Positions 1 through 12,575 of a stretch of 64,000 nucleotides of DNA are shown in pieces. A program made the translations under genes and the position numbers. This stretch comes from Colias croceus (lineage: Eukaryota > Arthropoda > Insecta > Lepidoptera > Pieridae), in contig NC_059542.1 in assembly GCF_905220415.1 (NCBI RefSeq), forward strand, positions 5,208,001-5,272,000, given 5' to 3'. Numbering within the stretch: the stretch's first letter is position 1; each line of letters starts with the position of its first letter. The notes beneath the pieces are model-generated. The model made no database searches. It had not been told where the DNA came from and saw nothing but the letters and a program-made list of their open reading frames with translations.

Positions 1-992
1 GTTTTATTTAATTTTTATAAAATTTAAAATTTTAGTGATATAAAATATTAAGAAATTTTATTTCTAAATAGTTTTATCCCAACATTATCCCAATAATTTT
101 TTATGTATTTATTTTAGTGCAATGTAATATTAATAAGTACATAATTAAATAAACACGTACCTAATACAAATTTTTCTTACCTTAGAAATTGAATATATCT
201 TAGAAAGACCAGTTAATTTTGTGGTAGATCTTAAAATTAAAAATGTCTTAATTCCATACATATTAAAATACCTAAGTTTTAACTTTTATGTAAGAGCAAA
301 ATCACTAAATAACTGAGAAACTTTATCAACGGACTGACAATTGTTTGCGGCTATATAATTTGATAAGAAGTTTTATTTTAGATGTTTGTAATAACAATAC
401 TCGTCGTCGTCACATCGCACTTAGCAAGGTCAACTACACAGAAAACAAGAATATTATTTACATATTATTAGTTACCTACCTTTAAACAAGTTGTTTAAAA
501 TATATTTAATTTAATTCAAATCGAGTGATAGAATAGTAGGTACCTAAGTACCAACTGGACAACTGGTTTAATTAAAATTAAATATAAATACTTCAGCGAG
601 TATATTTATGTAATACTGTACCATAATATATTACTTTACTCATTCACGACCAAACATGCATTTTTAAACATATTTATAAACTTTCTATAAATTAAATTAG
701 TTTCATAAACAAAAAAGGTATAATTAATATTTATTAGGTCAATAATAGTCTGTGCTACCATATATACATAGTAGTCTTTGTGTGCTACTACTCTGTGATT
801 ACTACGTATAGAGAGGACACAACTAACAAAATCTGTGCGGCCGCGGCGCGGTGCGGGGCGGCTAGTGAGCTGTGAGTCATACACTTGATAGATTGCCTCT
901 TTTACTTATAAATTAAAACCAATCAATATAACAAATAAATATTGTTTATCTTATTAAAAAAAATATGAATAATAGACTTATACAAATAAAAC
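1..992. other. AT-rich intergenic DNA, no gene seen
   Basis: No open reading frame with family resemblance and no splice-consistent exon was found on either strand. A short GC-rich patch near 835-865 stands out from the AT-rich surroundings but has no recognisable identity. The last 8 bases (985-992, AATAAAAC) are the target duplication of the next element. Confidence 0.5.
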
Positions 993-3003
993 CACAGAAC
1001 AGTAAGAACATAATAGAAGTGCGATGTGGGCGTGGCCCACGTGTCACTAGTAAGGTAAGATCACCTAACTCGCTCTCAGTTGTGCGCAGAAAAATATTCG
1101 AGTCGGTTGTCAACTGTCAAACCCTATTGCACGCCTCATAAGCAACTCATAAGCGAAGCGTTGAGGTGGGTACTACTGTCACTTCGCGCAAAACATCTGA
1201 TTTTTCAAACTTAAAATGTCTTTATGTATCATACATTGCACTTGTAAGATAATACATACACACACATATTAAGAAAAAACACTATTTTTAACGTTCATGA
1301 TATTTTTGATGTCATTTTTGTTATTTAAACTAGTTAAAAAACAGTTTAAAAAAGTTCTGTCTTGGACGTCCGTGTGTCTGTATGTGCGGATCCTTTTTCT
1401 TGTTAACACGATAGCGACCGAAATACTTTACTAATCGAGTCTTTTTTTTTCTCTTACGCTTGAGTATGCTCAGGAATAGAACCCTTTCATTTTTCAGGGT
1501 CTGATTCGATGTGGTTTAATTGTTATTAAATAAACAAAAAAAATATCGACTTTTTTTTTTTTTATAGGGTACTCAAAATTCACCATTATAAACTCGATTC
1601 TTTATACTATAAGCCAAGGTTTAAAAAAATAAGTTGGTAGTCAGTCCCTTAAACCTGCGCAGTTTCACATCTATAACACAAGAAAAATAGCTCAATTATT
1701 ACGGTACCGCTTTCTTTACTTTTCCAAATGTTTTATTTTATTTCATTTTTATATTTATAGTCACGTACTCTTTATAAATAATCAATTTTATTGTAAAGGA
1801 TGAGATTATGAGGCGTGCACTTTTGGATTTTCCAAACTATTTCCATATTTATTCATTATTTAGAGCGTGTTGTTCGGTATTAGAGTGGAAAAATGATAGC
1901 AGACGAAATAATATCAGCAATCGAGGCATTTCATACCATCGGTAAGTCTTATTTTAATTTATTTTAAATATATTTTATGTTACAACTTCGCTTGTCGTAA
2001 TTTGTCAAAAATATTAAGTCAAAATGAACCTTAATCCATAAGAAATAAGTACTAATATAGATTGAACAGCAAACAAGACTTTCTGGAATATTATTGAAAT
2101 AAACAAACGAATGTCGGATTAGTGATGCATGTGGCGCATATCGACAGTATCGATACTTTAGAAAAGACAAACATTTTAAATATTAAATTTTATTCTATTT
2201 TTCCTTAGCTTTCATTTGTCCTATTTATTTATAGATTTTCGAAAGAGCCTAATTTAAAAGAGAAATGGATAATAAATGCAACGTGACGAGTTAACTGGAT
2301 GCCGAACAGCAATAAGCAGTCTAACAAAGGCCACCGATACATCAAACCTACGGCAGTTCCAAGATTTAAAATAATGCATATTTTCTGTTTGTTTTGTAAA
2401 TATAGATTTATACTATTCTATTCCGTTTTTTATTTAAATATAATAATATGAAAAGACGTACTTAGTAGTAATAAACATACTCCAAAATGTGACACATTAT
2501 CCTGTACTCATATAATAGAAAGAAAAAAAAAATGCACAAAAATATATTTATTTGTGTATTATCGATAACAAGGCTGACATCCTTTAGAGCATAGCATCAG
2601 ATTAATGTCAAGTTAATGTCATTAATTTAGAGTGACACAAATTTCAACCTTATCTTTATGTGTAGAGGTTCAAAGTTATATGTATTGAAAACCAACGCCA
2701 TCTGTTGTGGAATAGCTGAATGTTTTCGAATTTGGAATTTCTGAGCAAAGAGAAACAAAACAGCTAATATACCTAGGGATGTTATACTAAAATAAACCGT
2801 AACTTGGTTCGTTAGGGTACATATTGAAATGCTGAATTTATAACCTAAGTCAGTTTTTACTCAAATTAAGCTGTCCAATCAAAGGCATAGTTTACTTGTA
2901 GTGTACTGTATAACTATCGGTTTAAATGTGTGGGTTTGGCTACACTGGTTTTCATACTAATGATGACATTATAGCACTTCTATTATGTTCTTACTGTTCT
3001 GTG
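993..3003. mobile_element. hAT-like non-autonomous DNA transposon (2.0 kb)
   Basis: The ends are inverted repeats of about 30 bp, starting CACAGAACAGTAAGAACATA at 993 and its complement ending at 3003. The element is bracketed by a perfect 8-bp direct repeat AATAAAAC (985-992 and 3004-3011), the duplication size of hAT elements. The interior has no transposase-like coding sequence that I recognise, so it is a deleted or MITE-type copy. Superfamily assignment rests on target duplication length only. Confidence 0.75.
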
Positions 3004-3323
3004 AATAAAACCAATCAATGTAACAAAAAAAAAAATGGTTTGAGATGATTGACTCTAACTCGTGTTACAAATAGTGTAGTAGCGATGTCCTCTCTAGTAT
3101 GTACGTAGTACATAGTAACCCAATGATAAATGATAATACATTCGTTGAACTTGCTATATATTATGCTTGATTTTAGAGAAATATCTAATTTGCCCTATAG
3201 AATAAGTAACTACGCCGCTTTATACATATAAATTTCGTAAACTCCGTTAAAATTTAGATTACATTTTTATACGTGGTCTATTAGTAATTACCAATTTTTG
3301 ATACAAGAAATTATAATTCTTAA

Positions 3324-4075
3324 CACGTTAACTGTCCAGTGCACCGAATTCAGTACACGTACGACAAGTCTCACAAGTCCGTGTACCGTAACCGGTACAT
3401 GCGCCCCTACCGCGTTTTATGAGTTCTAACTCGGTGGACTTGTAAGTTAGATTGCTGTAACTGCCGGGACTTGTTGATAGAATACCAATGAATAGAAAAA
3501 GCGCGGGACATGACGTTTTTTTCACCCAACTTCAAAAAAAGGATGTTATTTACAATTCGTCAAATATGAATATGTTTTCATGAATTGTTTATTAATTTAT
3601 CAAGATCTATAAATCATAAACAAAAGCTAACGGACCCTAGAAATATGAAGAAAATTTTGACAGAAAAGGTGTTTAGCACACTACTGGACAATATTTGGAA
3701 AATTTGAAAGATACCTAGATACTTTATTTCTTCATACTTGTCAAATTGAAAGCATGAGAATGAATGGTTCTTTCTCTCAGTGTCAAATAATATAGAAAAA
3801 AAACGTGAAATAATATAAAAAATTAAAATGTTTTTTCTAAGCAACTGATTCACAAATCCTAAACGGTACACGACAATTCAACTTCATAAGTCCGGGTACC
3901 GAATTCAGTACATTTACTTGATGAGATTTTTGGGTCGATTTGAGTATTTGAGACCGATTTATTAATTTATTTATTTATTCAGTACTAACTATCCCCTTGA
4001 AACCAGAAAATTACAAAAACTAACTTGGACATAATATGGGGTTGGATTTTTTTTTGTATGGGGACAGCTAACGTG
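3324..4075. mobile_element. piggyBac-like MITE with TTAA target sites
   Basis: The inverted ends (CACGTTAACTGTCC at the left; GGACAGCTAACGTG at the right) are flanked on both sides by TTAA (3320-3323 and 4076-4079), the diagnostic target site of piggyBac elements. Subterminal copies of a 'ccgaattcagtaca' box occur near 3342 and 3898. No transposase reading frame is visible in this 752-bp element. Confidence 0.65.
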
Positions 4076-4117
4076 TTAATTCAATATATCAACAGATCAA
4101 CAGTGTATCATTTAGTC

Positions 4118-6667
4118 CAAGAAGCTTATATCCTCTAATACACCGGAGATTGCACTATGACCATTAACTTGAAACAAGAAACTATGACATTCAATGACGT
4201 CAGTCATGTTATTTGTCTCTTTCTGTCGAGTGACCACGCTGGTTTGTAAATTCAGGATTTTTCAAAATAGAAAAAACTAAAAATCATGGTCTATAAATAA
4301 TAACGACATATATTTTTAACAGTATTTATATTATAATATTATGGTCATACTTTATAGGTAGGTACATACAATTTTAATTGGTATAGAATGATAGTTATAA
4401 ATAACTTTTGGCTACAAAGCTTGGATATGAACCGATATATAGCATTAACATCCTTTGTAAATAGAGGAAAGTTGTGTTTTGCATCAGATGCTGTTTACCA
4501 AATTGTTAGCTACTCAGATCTTCTTTTTAAACGCGTTGCTTCGACGGGTCAATTTCAAGCCAGAATCATCAAAGAAAAACTGTTTATAGCAGCCTTGCAC
4601 AAATTTCAGCTAACTTTACAAAGTTTATTTTTCAAAAGGTATTTTTTTCTGGGTCGTAATCCTCAGTAACCTTGATGGGCACATATATTTCTTTTTATTT
4701 TACTTTTTGGAAAGCTGAAATACGTAAAACAAAAAAATATGAGGTAAGTTAAAAAAGTATAAATTTCAATGTAAAAACGAACAATCTTATAACTACATGT
4801 GAGTGCAATACCGATGTCATGTGTTGTTTCATTACCAGTGGCGTAGCTATCATATGGCCAGGTGGTGCAGTGCACCAGGGCCCCGGAGCTCAGGGGGCCC
4901 TCAAACCTCAGCTTTGAAAAAAAATTTTTAAATATATTTTTTTAAGTAAATAAAAAAAAATCTTGTGAGCAGGCTCGAGCCATTTTTTTATTTTTTTTTC
5001 AAATCAACAATTATAGAACTCCTTATTCAACACTTCCAACCTTGTTTCCAACACATGCGCCAAGCGTCCTCGATAGGCATGTGCTGTTTGTTATCGTTAG
5101 TTCGGTTATTTGGTAGTTTTGATGAGTACGCCCGTAGTACATTGGATCAGCGATAAGCTCACGTGCTTGACGGTAGTGAGACCAATTCGCCAATTCCACC
5201 CATCAACTTTTTAATGAAACTTTAATTCGATCTTGTCTTGCATGAGTTCTCATTTATGATATTTGTGGCGATGTTTTCAACTTTCTGGGGTCTGGGACGT
5301 ACTACAATAGTTGACGCTAGTTGTGACTTGTGTCGCTGACTGTTGTAATCGTAATTCCCTACTACCAGCCTTATTTCATCAAGTATCACCACTATCACCA
5401 CTAATGCTAATGATTTCTATTCCGCACATCCATCCATCTGGCACCAAATTCTGCTAGAACTCATTTTCGCTAAAAAAATTTCCGATGACAAAATGTGTAT
5501 TCGATACCGGTTGCAGCACAACGGTAACCGTATAATCTATGATAGCTCTCAACATGATCGACAACAAAAAATAAACAACGTTATTCTAAACTCAAATTCA
5601 AATTTACAAATGAGCTACTTCACGGAAAAAAGAAACAGTAAATATCGCAGTGTAAACTGCTTAAACAACGGGGTACCCACTTCATTTTACAGTGGAACAG
5701 AGAATTTTCCTGTCCAAACTGAGATTTTAACAGTTACACTGGATTGTTTACAGTTCGATACTTTTGAAGGCAAATATAAGTTCAAACTACGCGGAAAGAG
5801 GGGAGGAGGAGGGCCCGATTCTTTCCCTATGCACCAGGGCCCTTGTCCTCCTAGCTACGCCACTGTTCATTACTAGTAACAATCTTTAAAATGGTGTTCT
5901 AAATTTTCATCATAATATTGTTATTACAATATATTCTCTTCGCTATCCATAAAAACTCGTCATCATGGTTACCTTACTTGTTAAATCTGTTTATTGAAAA
6001 CTTGTTGAAAAATGATAAAGTATTAGGGAAATAACAAATTTAACATGACTGCTTACTAAAATGATGCTAAATTAGACAATTTTTGCCATTGAAATGATTC
6101 TAAACAGGTAAAGGCAGGAGTATTGAGGAATATTGTAAATAACGTAAATATACACTTGCCTGTGAAATTCTATGCCAGAATTTGGTGTCCAAACACTTCT
6201 GCAATTTTGCACAATACAATGCATTCTTTATATTCGGAAAATATTCATTAAATAAGCAACAATATTAACTTAAATATTCGAAGCGACGCAATTTTTTTGA
6301 CACACATGCCATATTGACAAAGTGAGAGTTGCTACAATTTTATTATGGTGACTACCCATAATCAGGGAGTATCGCTTTTTAATAATTGGTTCAGATACTT
6401 AGTTTATTTAGCATAAATAATAATTGTCTCATCCAACAATGCTTCTGAATGACGTTGTTGGCAATTTATCAACAAACTCATGTACAAAAACTAACCTTTT
6501 GCACAGAATATTACAGCATACATAGTAGCCTTGGGAAAACTTCGTATTAACAGTGGCAATACCAAGTTAGGTGTGAAAGTGATAAAAAACATGAACTGGG
6601 CAATATTTTCTTGTTACACGTCAATGTTCATACCGAAATCTCCAGTGTATTAGATATAAGCTTCTTG
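4118..6667 (+). mobile_element. hAT-like MITE family A, copy 1 (interrupted)
   Basis: It starts CAAGAAGCTTATATC and ends with the complement GATATAAGCTTCTTG. The 8-bp target duplication ATTTAGTC flanks it (4110-4117 and 6668-6675). Near-identical copies lie at 10823-12351 (same orientation) and 44388-45899 (opposite orientation), each with its own 8-bp duplication. This copy is about 1 kb longer because a second hAT-like element (4836-5865) has inserted in it. A 93-codon frame at 4388-4669 is kept in all three copies, but the protein matches no family I know. Confidence 0.85.
4836..5865. mobile_element. hAT-like element nested in family A copy 1
   Basis: Inverted ends CAGTGGCGTAGCTA / TAGCTACGCCACTG are flanked by an 8-bp duplication TTCATTAC (4828-4835 and 5866-5873). 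Removing the element and one duplication gives exactly the uninterrupted sequence of the copy at 10823-12351. The CAGTGGCGTAGCTA terminus is typical of a large group of animal hAT elements. A 127-codon frame at 5493-5876 runs out through the right end and shows no transposase motif that I can recognise. Confidence 0.85.
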
Positions 6668-6675
6668 ATTTAGTC

Positions 6676-7528
6676 TAAGAATCTAAAATCAAGCTAAAAT
6701 CTAATCGAAATTAAAATCAGTCCGTTATCGATATTCGATTAAATTTGACGATTTTATTTTGACTTCTGTCATTCTGCATTCAGCTGACGCCTGACAGCTG
6801 TCAGCATTCTATACAATCTTCAGGAATCAGGCGGCCATCAGGCGGCAAAGCAAGTGAGCTGCGGACAAAGAGTCAAAGAATAAAGCACAGGAGGTAAAGG
6901 CTGCGGAACGGACCCAAATATTTGATATATTTTGCTATTTGTATCTACACTAATATTTTAAAGAGGAAAACTCATGGAAAACTTTATTATATAAAATACC
7001 CTGGCAATTTTCAAAAAGTAGTAATCATTTCTTGTATTTTAACTAAGCACATCAGTGAAACAATTGACGCATCAAAATTCAAAATGCACAAGACAACAGT
7101 ATTGCAACGTAAGAACTATATTTATTTCAAAAAATTCGGCTATCTACATACCATAAACCATTAGGTACGTATTTTAGTTTTGCAATAATTTTATTATGCT
7201 CAATAAAGATGATTTTTACACGCTTTATATTAGCTTCACCTGTATTTTTGTATGTTTGTAACCGACTTCTTTGGGCGCGATTTTGACCCACTTTAAACGG
7301 CCAGATTTCGTTCAAACTTTGTAGATTTATTGAGGACCGATGACAATACACTAATTTGATAAAATTTTTTATTTTTTAGTTCGGTTTTCTATAAAAAGCG
7401 TGTTTTTTAGTTTTTTTAAACTATTATTATTTAAAGTACCTACCTACCCTAGGTTCATACGTATGCAGCTATAATTGCCTGCCAGAATTACGTATAGTAA
7501 GCTGCTCTGCTTTTGAATAAGTTTTGTA
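6676..7528. other. Intergenic DNA with repeat debris
   Basis: No gene seen. The stretch at about 7255-7400 ('accgacttctttgggcg' onward) resembles dispersed lepidopteran repeat sequence, a judgement from memory only. The last 8 bases (7521-7528, GTTTTGTA) are the target duplication of the next element. Confidence 0.4.
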
Positions 7529-9863
7529 CTTAGATTACAAAATAAAAGACAGATGGAGCGTTGCCGAACTAAACCGAATAATTTATCGTCATTTTCAATA
7601 AAGCTATGTGTGCTGTCATTTCGCCGCTGCACTGTACGTACACGGTGCTTCTGTGTGCGTGTAATGTTGCCAGATATTGAAAAATTTCCCAAATTTTTCC
7701 CCGACTACGGAAAAAAGAGGGTTATGTTTTTCGAGTTTATGGATGTATGTATAATATTTCTTTGACACGCCCTGCAGTATAAACCGTTGGACCGATTTTG
7801 AGTTGTGAGGTTTCATTGCAATGATCTGAATTATTATGTTAGTGGCGGTAGTGACGTAGGCTATATATTACATAAATGAGAAGTCAAGTTTTAATTTTTA
7901 TTTAAATTCTTTTATTACATAAATTACCTGCCTACTAAAGTTATATATGGACAAAATAATTGTATTCAATTTTTTATTAAATAAATTACATAAAAAAAGT
8001 TTCAATATTAACTTATTAACTATAATAATTATATTATTTTTTATTTTTCATAATATATGAATACGAATAGCGGTAGTTTTTAGTCAAGAATACGGGACAT
8101 TTTATTTTCATCATATCCATCATGGAGTTCACATAAATTAAATCGCTAGCGAAAACGACTATGACGTTTTTAAGCTTTATAAAAGTAACAAAATAATGTT
8201 TTATGCTTATTAAAATAATCTAATAATTATTATGAACCTTTAGTGCACTATACAAATAATCACATTCACGATCGAAAAATCCAACAGCATTACCCTGAAG
8301 ATCTTTTAACCATTTTACCGTTTTACCAATAAAAATGGCAAATTCATTTTCAAAATACTGGCAACATACGTTGAAGTTTTGTATTCCTTCATATCTGTAA
8401 AATTATTATTCGTATTAAAGAAATAAATCAGCCAAATAATCTACAGAAAACCTGTGAAACGATGTTTTATCTTTTTTTTTGTTTTCGGGAACAAATTTTA
8501 CAGCGTTTTATTATCACAAGACGGCATTTTTTTACTAAAATTGCAAACCCTTTTTGACGTATTGCATGACACCTTAGATTACAAAATAAAGTACAGATGG
8601 AGCATGACAACCGCCCGTCGCCCTTGTCAAAGAAAATACGAAATCAAAAACAAATACGTCGCTGCACCAGTGCTATAGCGCATATATTGTCATGCAATAC
8701 GTCAAAAAGGGTTTGCAATTTTAGTAAAAAAATGCCGTCTTGTGATAATAAAACGCTGTAAAATTTGTTCCCGAAAACAAAAAAAAAGATAAAACATCGT
8801 TTCACAGGTTTTCTGTAGATTATTTGGCTGATTTATTTCTTTCATACGAATAATAATTTTACAGATATGAAGGAATACAAAACTTCAACGTATGTTGCCA
8901 GTATTTTGAAAATGAATTTGCCATTTTTATTGGTAAAACGGTAAAATGGTTAAAAGATCTTCAGGGTAATGCTGTTGGATTTTTCGATCGTGAATGTGAT
9001 TATTTGTATAGTGCACTAAAGGTTCATAATAATTATTAGATTATTTTAATAAGCATAATACATTATTTTGTTTTACTTTTATAAAGCTTAAAAACGTCAT
9101 AGTCGTTTTCGCTTGCGATTTAATTTATGTGAACTCCATGATGGATATGATGAAAACAAAATGTCCCGTATTCTCGACTAAAAACTACCGCTATTCGTAT
9201 TCATATATTATGAAAAATAAAAAATAAAAAAATAATATAATTATTATAGTTAATATTGAAACTTTTTTTATGTAATTTATTTAATAAAAAATTGAATACA
9301 ATTATTTTGTCCATATATAACTTTAGTAGGCAGGTACTTTATGTAATAAAAGAATTTAAATAAAAATTAAAACTTGACTTCTCATTTATGTATATAGCCT
9401 ACGTCACTACCGCCACTAACATAATAATTCAGATCATTGCAATGAAACCTCACAACTCAAAATCGGTCCAACGGTTTATACTGCAGGGCGTGTCAAAGAA
9501 ATATTATACATACATCCATAAACTCGAAAAACATAACCCTCTTTTTTCCGTAGTCGGGGAAAAATTTGGGAAATTTTTCAATATCTGGCAACATTACACG
9601 CACACAGAAGCACCGTGTACGTACAGTGCAGCGGCGAAATGACAGCACACATAGCTTTATTGAAAATGACGATAAATTATTCGGTTTAGTTCGGCAACGC
9701 TCCATCTGTCTTTTATTTTGTAATCTAAGCATGACACTTTATGCGCTATAGCCTCTGCTATAGCACTGGTGCAGCGACGTATTTGTTTTTGATTTCGTAT
9801 TTTCTTTGACAAGGGCGACGGGCGGTTGTCATGCTCCATCTGTACTTTATTTTGTAATCTAAG
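7529..9863 (-). mobile_element. hAT-like MITE family B, outer copy
   Basis: The ends CTTAGATTACAAAATAAA and its complement are flanked by an 8-bp duplication GTTTTGTA (7521-7528 and 9864-9871). The copy is split by an inner, oppositely oriented copy of the same family at 8573-9729. Its two parts, 7529-8572 and 9738-9863, sum to about 1.17 kb, the length of the inner copy. No coding capacity was recognised. Confidence 0.85.
8573..9729 (+). mobile_element. hAT-like MITE family B, inner copy (self-nested, inverted)
   Basis: This 1157-bp copy has the same termini as the outer copy and its own 8-bp duplication CATGACAC (8565-8572 and 9730-9737). Because it lies in opposite orientation inside a sister copy, 7529-8572 and about 8690-9729 form near-perfect inverted arms of about 1 kb, separated by a short loop near 8573-8689. 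Confidence 0.85.
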
Positions 9864-10075
9864 GTTTTGTATATATAATAAACATGGCGATTTGGTGGGT
9901 TTTGAAATCGGTATTTCTTTAGAAATTTGCGGCACGAATTAAGGGGGGGGAGGTAAGGGGAGACCCCCTATAAAGTGGGGGGGGTGCGGAAACCCCCCCT
10001 TCTATTTTTTTTAATTATGTATATTTATAAATGTAGTTAGAAGTATATCGAAGATTATGGGCTTTCTTGACTGCT

Positions 10076-10285
10076 CAGCCCCCCTAGCCAAGTGGCTTTC
10101 TGTTAGCGTAGCGTTCAATAGAATAGACTACGAATGTATGAGATTGACGTAAGCTGTAGATAAACGTATCTACAGCCTACGTCATTCTCATACATTCGTA
10201 TCTACAGCCTACGTCATTCTCATACATTCGTAGTCTATTCTATTGAACGCTACGCTAACAGAAAACCACTTGGCTAGGGGGGCTG
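10076..10285. mobile_element. 210-bp palindromic MITE
   Basis: The left end CAGCCCCCCTAGCCAAGTGG is mirrored at 10266-10285, and the arms pair along almost the full length (10076-10160 against 10200-10285). A short internal direct duplication of about 35 bp ('tctacagcctacgtcattc', near 10166 and 10201) lies at the centre. No convincing target duplication was found, so superfamily is unknown. Confidence 0.7.
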
Positions 10286-10822
10286 GTGCTGCAGAACGTG
10301 GCGCTTGCCCCCGTGTACCTCGTTGCAGGCAGGAGTCTTCACTCGCCTTCCGCGCCTTTTTTAATACACTCTAGTGTATGACAGACAATTAGTACCACGT
10401 GGATTTGGGGTGGACAGATTCAGTTCCATTACTACGAATTTGTGTGCAATAATATACATACAATAATATTTTTTTTTATAATTATTTATTCAAATCTTGT
10501 ATACATGTTTGATACAATTTACAAGGGTAATGAATGGATCCATTTTAATTTTTTCCTCCCAGCGTGTCTACATTATATTATTTTAGAATATCATCGAATT
10601 TTGGGTGGTTTTAGTTATTTTTTTAAAAAATCTTTTTACAACACACCACTGGGACTCAATTCTTTGAGTATGAGTTCCATCAGGGGCAACAAATGGGTTG
10701 TCTGGGTCTGAGTGATAAACTTTTTTATGAACATACCAATGTTGCCCCAATCATATACCTACTACTCGCCAATAATCCTTAGTCCCTCAGCAACATGCTT
10801 TTGAAGGAACTATGGTTTTGAA

Positions 10823-12351
10823 CAAGAAGCTTATATCCTCTAATACACTGGAGATTGCACTATGACCATTAACTTGAAACAAGAAACTATGACATTCAAT
10901 GACGTCAGTCATGTTATTTGTCTCTTTCTGTCGAGTGACCACGCTGGTTTGTAAATTCAGGATTTTTCAAAATAGAAAAAACTAAAAATCATGGTCTATA
11001 AATAATAACGACATATATTTTTAACAGTATTTATATTATAATATTATGGTCATACTTTATAGGTAGGTACATACAATTTTAATTGGTATAGAATGATAGT
11101 TATAAATAACTTTTGGCTACAAAGCTTGGATATGAACCGATATATAGCATTAACATCCTTTGTAAATAGAGGAAAGTTGTGTTTTGCATCAAAACACATC
11201 AGCATCTGAATGCTGTTTACCAAATTGTTAGCTACTCAGATCTTCTTTTTAAACGCGTTGCTTCGACGGGTCAATTTCAAGCCAGAATCATCAAAGAAAA
11301 ACTGTTTATAGCAGCCTTGCACAAATTTCAGCTAACTTTACAAAGTTTATTTTTCAAAAGGTATTTTTTTCTGGGTCGTAATCCTCAGTAACCTTGATGG
11401 GCACATATATTTCTTTTTATTTTACTTTTTGGAAAGCTGAAATACGTAAAACAAAAAAATATGAGGTAAGTTAAAAAAGTATAAATTTCAATGTAAAAAC
11501 GAACAATCTTATAACTACATGTGAGTGCAATACCGATGTCATGTGTTGTTTCATTACTAGTAACAATCTTTAAAATGGTGTTCTAAATTTTCATCATAAT
11601 ATTGTTATTACAATATATTCTCTTCGCTATCCATAAAAACTCGTCATCATGGTTACCTTACTTGTTAAATCTGTTTATTGAAAACTTGTTGAAAAATGAT
11701 AAAGTATTAGGGAAATAACAAATTTAACATGACTGCTTACTAAAATGATGCTAAATTAGACAATTTTTGCCATTGAAATGATTCTAAACAGGTAAATGCA
11801 GGAGTATTGAGGAATATTGTAAATAACGTAAATATACACTTGCCTGTGAAATTCTATGCCAGAATTTGGTGTCCAAACACTTCTGCAATTTTGCACAATA
11901 CAATGCATTCTTTATATTCAGAAAATATTCATTAAATAAGCAACAATATTAACTTAAATATTCGAAGCGACGCAATTTTTTTGACACACATGCCATATTG
12001 ACAAAGTGAGAGTTGCTACAATTTTATTATGGTGACTACCCATAATCAGGGAGTGTCGCTTTTTAATAATTGGTTCAGATACTTAGTTTATTTAGCATAA
12101 ATAATAATTGTCTCATCCAACAATGCTTCTGAATGACGTTGTTGGCAATTTATCAACAAACTCATGTACAAAAACTAACCTTTTGCACAGAATATTACAG
12201 CATACATAGTAGCCTTGGGAAAACTTCGTATTAACAGTGGCAATACCAAGTTAGGTGTGAAAGTGATAAAAAACATGAACTGGGCAATATTTTCTTGTTA
12301 CACGTCAATGTTCATACCGAAATCTCCAGTGTATTAGATATAAGCTTCTTG
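10823..12351 (+). mobile_element. hAT-like MITE family A, copy 2
   Basis: Same termini as copy 1, with a different 8-bp duplication, GTTTTGAA (10815-10822 and 12352-12359). This copy lacks the nested element of copy 1, so it shows the empty site. It carries a small local duplication ('catcaaaacacatcagcat', near 11188) that shifts the start of the shared reading frame. Confidence 0.88.
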
Positions 12352-12575
12352 GTTTTGAATGTACATTTTGACATTTGTTATCTCTTTCAAACACAATTCT
12401 TGTAGTTTTGTCAATGTAACTCAAACAATTTTGAACATAACCTCAAAGATTAAAATTAAGATTTCTCTGTAATTACACGTTTCCGCACGAAAAGCCGCTA
12501 ATGTATGTTTCAGGGCATTATTATCGATCGGAAAAAATTAAAATCACGCCGAAATTCGTGCCGCAAATTTCTAAA

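Larger units (their letters stand above)
9918..12575. mobile_element. Possible older element delimited by 23-bp inverted repeats
   Basis: The sequence 9918-9940 is the exact reverse complement of 12553-12575. A low-complexity G-run region follows the left repeat (9941-10010). The interval contains the palindromic element at 10076-10285 and MITE family A copy 2 (10823-12351), so it would be an older host for both. No clear target duplication was found, so the boundary is tentative. Confidence 0.35.

Noticed and set aside
1964..2170. Minus-strand 68-codon frame
   Set aside because: Inside a hAT-like element, no family resemblance; length expected by chance in this composition.
7444..9751. Mirrored frames such as the 70-84 codon pairs on both strands
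   Set aside because: Explained by the self-nested inverted MITE copies; none has transposase motifs.
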